Positions 6,766 to 9,191 of a stretch of 9,191 nt of DNA are shown here, one piece after another. The position numbers and the translations under genes were made by a program. The DNA comes from Candidatus Dadabacteria bacterium. Lineage in GTDB: Bacteria; Desulfobacterota_D; UBA1144; Nemesobacterales; UBA2774. The stretch's first letter is position 1; every line of letters starts with the position of its first letter. Under the pieces are notes generated by a model. It searched no databases, was not told the DNA's origin, and saw only the letters and a program-made list of their open reading frames with translations. The stretch is from positions 1-9,191 of the forward strand of contig SMWY01000099.1 in NCBI GenBank assembly GCA_004356555.1. Direction: 5' to 3'.

Positions 6766-8151
6766 ATGAAAAACAAAAGGATATTCATTCTAACTACATC
6801 AGCACTCTTTATTCTTTCAGTCACTTTAATTTCCGAGATTTCCTACTCTAAGGAATCAATATCTCCGGGAAATACAGTCCCTGTGTCATTTGTAGCGCTT
6901 GTGGCTTCCCCTGAGGAAGATCAAATCAAAGCATATAAGTATATAAGCGAGAACTGGGAGCCTACATTTCCGATAATGATGCTTGAGGTTATCTATATGA
7001 GCAATAATCCCGCATCTACGGCGAAGTTAGTAAAACTACTGGAAGATAAAACGGGTCAAAGCTACGGATACGAGCTTGATAAATGGTACGAGTGGATCTG
7101 GAACAGGGATCAAAAAATCCATTCGCAATACCCGGAGTTTAAATCACTTCTATACGGGTTGATCGACCCCAAGTTTCAGGGCTATTTCTCAAGCGACCGC
7201 AGTGCTAAAATAAGACTCGACGAAATCAGATGGGGCGGCGTAAAGCAGGACGGCATCCCCCCTCTTAGAAGCCCCAAGATGATTTTGGCAAAAGAAGCAA
7301 AGTACTTAGATGATAAGGACATTGTCTTTGGAATCGAGGTTAATGGCGATGTGCGTGCATATCCCAAGCGCATAATGGCCTGGCATGAAATGTTTGTGGA
7401 TAAGGTTGGTGAAACCCCTGTTGCCGGTGTGTACTGCACACTTTGCGGCTCAATGATTTTATACAAAACTGAGCACGCCGGCGTTAATCATGAAATTGGA
7501 ACAAGCGGATTTCTATATCGATCAAATAAACTCATGTACGACAAGGAAACACAGTCCCTTTGGAACACACTCTGGGGGAGGCCTGTGGTTGGTGAGCTTG
7601 CCGATAAAGACATAGAACTTGAGCGGATGAGTGTTGTGACTACAACATGGGGAGAGTGGAAAAAGCGGCACCCTGGGACAAAAGTGCTTTCCTTAGATAC
7701 CGGGCACAAGAGGGATTACTCGGAAGGCGCAGCTTACAGAGAATATTTCGCAACGGACGAGCTTATGTTCAATGTTCCCAAGCTGGACAAACGCCTAAAG
7801 AATAAAGATGAAGTGCTTGGTCTTGTATTCAGCCAGTATCCCGACAAACCAATTGCTATAAGCATTGATTATTTATCAAAAAATCCAATATATCATAACA
7901 ATATCAGAGATTTAGAATTCGTAGTTCTAACTGACAAATCGGGTGCTGCGAGGGTTTACGAAGCAAAGGGTGTAAAGTTTCAGTCTTGGGATCAAGACAG
8001 TTCTGTCACCGATGTCAACGGTAACAAATGGGCATTATCCGAATCAAAGCTTGAGTCCTCTGATGGCAGAGTCCTTTACCGCCTACCCGCACACCGGGCA
8101 TTCTGGTTCGGCTGGTACAGCGCATATTCAAACACGGACTTAATCCTGTAG
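6766..8151 (+). CDS. Exported DUF3179 domain-containing protein, function unknown
   Basis: The 461-residue product begins with a signal peptide: basic MKNKR, a hydrophobic core at about 6-22, and a possible cleavage after S28. It is therefore likely periplasmic or surface-exposed; there is no lipobox cysteine. Residues about 40-150 are a helical region rich in Trp and Tyr. DUF3179 covers about 165-455 and is recognised by several signatures: AWHEMF (205-210), GVYCTLCGSM (221-230, a C-x2-C pair at C224/C227), LYRSNKLMYD (250-259), HPGTKVLSLDTG (302-313) and the terminal HRAFWFGWYSAY (443-454). No biochemical role is established for this family to my knowledge. The conserved Cys pair with H207, E208 and H443 could suggest metal binding or redox chemistry, but that is inference. 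ATG 6766 gives a sensible signal peptide, yet no Shine-Dalgarno sequence precedes it. It is convergent with msrB, 15 nt between the stops. Confidence 0.9.
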   Translation: MKNKRIFILTTSALFILSVTLISEISYSKESISPGNTVPVSFVALVASPEEDQIKAYKYISENWEPTFPIMMLEVIYMSNNPASTAKLVKLLEDKTGQSYGYELDKWYEWIWNRDQKIHSQYPEFKSLLYGLIDPKFQGYFSSDRSAKIRLDEIRWGGVKQDGIPPLRSPKMILAKEAKYLDDKDIVFGIEVNGDVRAYPKRIMAWHEMFVDKVGETPVAGVYCTLCGSMILYKTEHAGVNHEIGTSGFLYRSNKLMYDKETQSLWNTLWGRPVVGELADKDIELERMSVVTTTWGEWKKRHPGTKVLSLDTGHKRDYSEGAAYREYFATDELMFNVPKLDKRLKNKDEVLGLVFSQYPDKPIAISIDYLSKNPIYHNNIRDLEFVVLTDKSGAARVYEAKGVKFQSWDQDSSVTDVNGNKWALSESKLESSDGRVLYRLPAHRAFWFGWYSAYSNTDLIL

Positions 8152-8166
8152 ATTGCGAACCATTTC

Positions 8167-8712
8167 TTATTTAAAAAGCACTACATACTCTTCATAGCCT
8201 TCTTTATTTAAGTCTTCTGCAGGAATAAATCTAAGAGCTGCTGAGTTTATGCAATATCTAAGCCCGGTTGGTCCCGGTCCGTCATTAAACAAGTGCCCTA
8301 GGTGAGAGTCGGCATTTTTACTTCTAATATCAACTCTTTTCATAAAAAATGAATTATCCTCTACTTCTACAATATTTTCAGTAACCAAGGGTTTTGTAAA
8401 ACTGGGCCAGCCTGTACCGGACTTGAATTTATCTTTAGAGCTAAAGACAGGCTCTCCAGAAACTATATCAACATAAATTCCGGGTTTTTTGTTATCCCAA
8501 TATTCGTTACTAAAAGCTCTTTCCGTACCGTGTTCCTGAGTCACTTTATACTGAAGTGGAGTAAGCTTTTTCTTAAGCTCTTCTTTTGACGGCTTCTCAC
8601 TTACGGAAGCCTCCACAGCTGTAGAAATATTCTCGGTCGAGTTACTTGTCCCAATAAATTTAAACCCCACAAACAAAACCAAAGCAAAAGCAATTATTAA
8701 ATATGTTTTCAT
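8167..8712 (-). CDS. msrB: Exported or membrane-anchored methionine (R)-sulfoxide reductase MsrB
   Basis: MsrB reduces the R-isomer of methionine sulfoxide in oxidised proteins. This 181-residue copy has a hydrophobic N-terminal segment (4-20), then a Ser/Thr/Glu-rich linker (21-45) and the MsrB domain (46-181), so it should act outside the cytoplasmic membrane. Signatures are LTPLQYKVTQEHGTE (50-64), SGTGWPSF (98-105), DSHLGHLF (135-142) and RYCINSAALRF (152-162), with catalytic C154. Both zinc CxxC pairs of many MsrBs are absent: V81/V84 and S131/A134 occupy those places. The resolving cysteine of the PilB type is Thr (T100). C154 is the only cysteine in the protein. The ATG has AGGAGGT (8720-8726) 7 nt upstream, so the start is well supported. 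It may be monocistronic; the recombinase upstream on the same strand ends 81 nt away. Confidence 0.95.
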   Translation of the reverse strand: MKTYLIIAFALVLFVGFKFIGTSNSTENISTAVEASVSEKPSKEELKKKLTPLQYKVTQEHGTERAFSNEYWDNKKPGIYVDIVSGEPVFSSKDKFKSGTGWPSFTKPLVTENIVEVEDNSFFMKRVDIRSKNADSHLGHLFNDGPGPTGLRYCINSAALRFIPAEDLNKEGYEEYVVLFK

Positions 8713-8735
8713 GATTATTACCTCCTATTCACCAA

Positions 8736-8741
8736 AATATA
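8736..8741 (-). promoter_or_regulatory. Weak candidate -10 box for msrB
   Basis: TATATT reads on the minus strand and would start transcription close to 8729, giving a very short leader that just includes the AGGAGGT ribosome site. No recognisable -35 lies at the right distance. An alternative is TTGATA (8787-8792) with TAAATG 16 nt downstream. Neither is convincing. Confidence 0.22.
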
Positions 8742-8793
8742 CGGACTGATGAGGATTTCAGATTCATTTAATTTCATGAGTTTTACTATCAAT

Positions 8794-9191
8794 TTAAATC
8801 AGCTCGTTAAGTTTTTCAACTATTATATTCAACTCTAGTGTATGTTGTTCATCCAGAGCAGGTGTGATCAAATCTTTACCTGAATTAGTAGTTTCCACGC
8901 AGACAAATTTAGTATAATCCTGATCCCCTAGATCCTTCATCTGGCGGGGTTTTGTATTTTCGGCCGGATGAGCATATCGCATAGTCATGTGAATTGTTGA
9001 GTGTCCTAAGAGCTTAGAAACGCTCGCTAGATCGACTCCAGCAAGTACTAAACGAGTTGCAAAAGTGTGTCTAAGATCATGAAACCTAAGACTTTTTATA
9101 CCTGCTCTAATACATGCATTCTTGAAAGCAGTTCTAATACTTTTGCGTGGTTTACCCCTATAGGTGAAGAGTAAATTTATGTGGTGCGAGA
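8794..9191 (-). CDS. Tyrosine recombinase / phage-type integrase, C-terminal part (5' end outside window)
   Basis: The minus-strand frame is open from the window edge to TAA at 8794-8796, giving 131 visible residues; the N-terminus lies beyond 9191. It carries the catalytic half of a tyrosine recombinase: HDLRHTFATRLV (visible 37-48, with H37 and R40), the LLGHS box (60-64, H63) and the nucleophile Y72 in TMRYAHP. The first catalytic Arg and the DNA-binding domain are off the window. These enzymes cut and rejoin DNA for integration or excision of phages, islands and integrons, or resolve chromosome dimers. A tail of about 55 residues follows RYAHP, too long for a XerC/XerD protein and more like an element integrase. 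An internal ATG at 8986-8988 would give a 64-residue product, but it lies inside the catalytic domain and is not a believable start. No attachment site was recognised in the 81-nt gap before msrB. Confidence 0.92.
   Translation of the reverse strand, partial: SHHINLLFTYRGKPRKSIRTAFKNACIRAGIKSLRFHDLRHTFATRLVLAGVDLASVSKLLGHSTIHMTMRYAHPAENTKPRQMKDLGDQDYTKFVCVETTNSGKDLITPALDEQHTLELNIIVEKLNELI

Noticed and set aside
7182..7709. Minus-strand open frames inside the DUF3179 gene
   Set aside because: They are shadows of a plus-strand gene recognised by several family motifs; no independent support.
8794..8988. A free-standing 64-residue protein starting at the ATG at 8986-8988
   Set aside because: The frame continues upstream to the window edge with integrase motifs (HDLRH, LLGHS), so this ATG is internal to the recombinase.
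1..9191. CRISPR array, insertion sequence or long repeat
   Set aside because: No regularly spaced repeats, no transposase motifs and no long direct or inverted repeats were seen by eye.

Overview
The window looks like a chromosomal segment of a Gram-negative bacterium with fairly AT-rich DNA. The tig-clpP-clpX-lon order is widespread in Proteobacteria. The Lon and trigger factor sequences give a deltaproteobacterial-like or related uncultivated-lineage impression, but that is an inference from memory, not a search. Both tRNA genes encode their own 3' CCA.

Layout, left to right. At 11-182 two tRNA genes lie on the minus strand, Val(TAC) then Asp(GTC) in transcription order, behind a plausible sigma-70 type promoter at 203-231. 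At 289-678 (minus) is a small VOC/glyoxalase-fold protein. At 747-777 a strong intrinsic terminator closes the large minus-strand operon that fills 785-6465: tig (trigger factor), clpP, clpX and lon in transcription order. These genes are tightly packed: 20 nt between tig and clpP, a 4-nt overlap clpP/clpX, 46 nt between clpX and lon. A 300-nt divergent intergenic region (6466-6765) holds an extended -10 promoter for the operon, a 16-bp near-palindrome just downstream of it, and a doubtful 43-codon ORF facing right. At 6766-8151 (plus) is an exported DUF3179 protein of unknown function, convergent with a membrane-anchored or exported methionine sulfoxide reductase B (8167-8712, minus). At the right edge (8794 to beyond 9191, minus) is the catalytic C-terminal part of a tyrosine recombinase, cut by the window end. 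Most of its visible part is not seen if one insists on an ATG start.

How the genes work together. The tig-clpP-clpX-lon block is a protein quality-control unit. Trigger factor meets nascent chains at the ribosome, ClpXP unfolds and degrades tagged or specific substrates, and Lon degrades misfolded proteins. The DUF3179 protein and MsrB are probably both envelope proteins; MsrB repairs oxidised methionines there. The recombinase suggests that an integrated element begins at or beyond the right edge.

No clearly new multi-gene system is visible. The items most worth a second look are the DUF3179 protein, the single-cysteine zinc-less exported MsrB, the truncated recombinase and the regulatory DNA upstream of tig.
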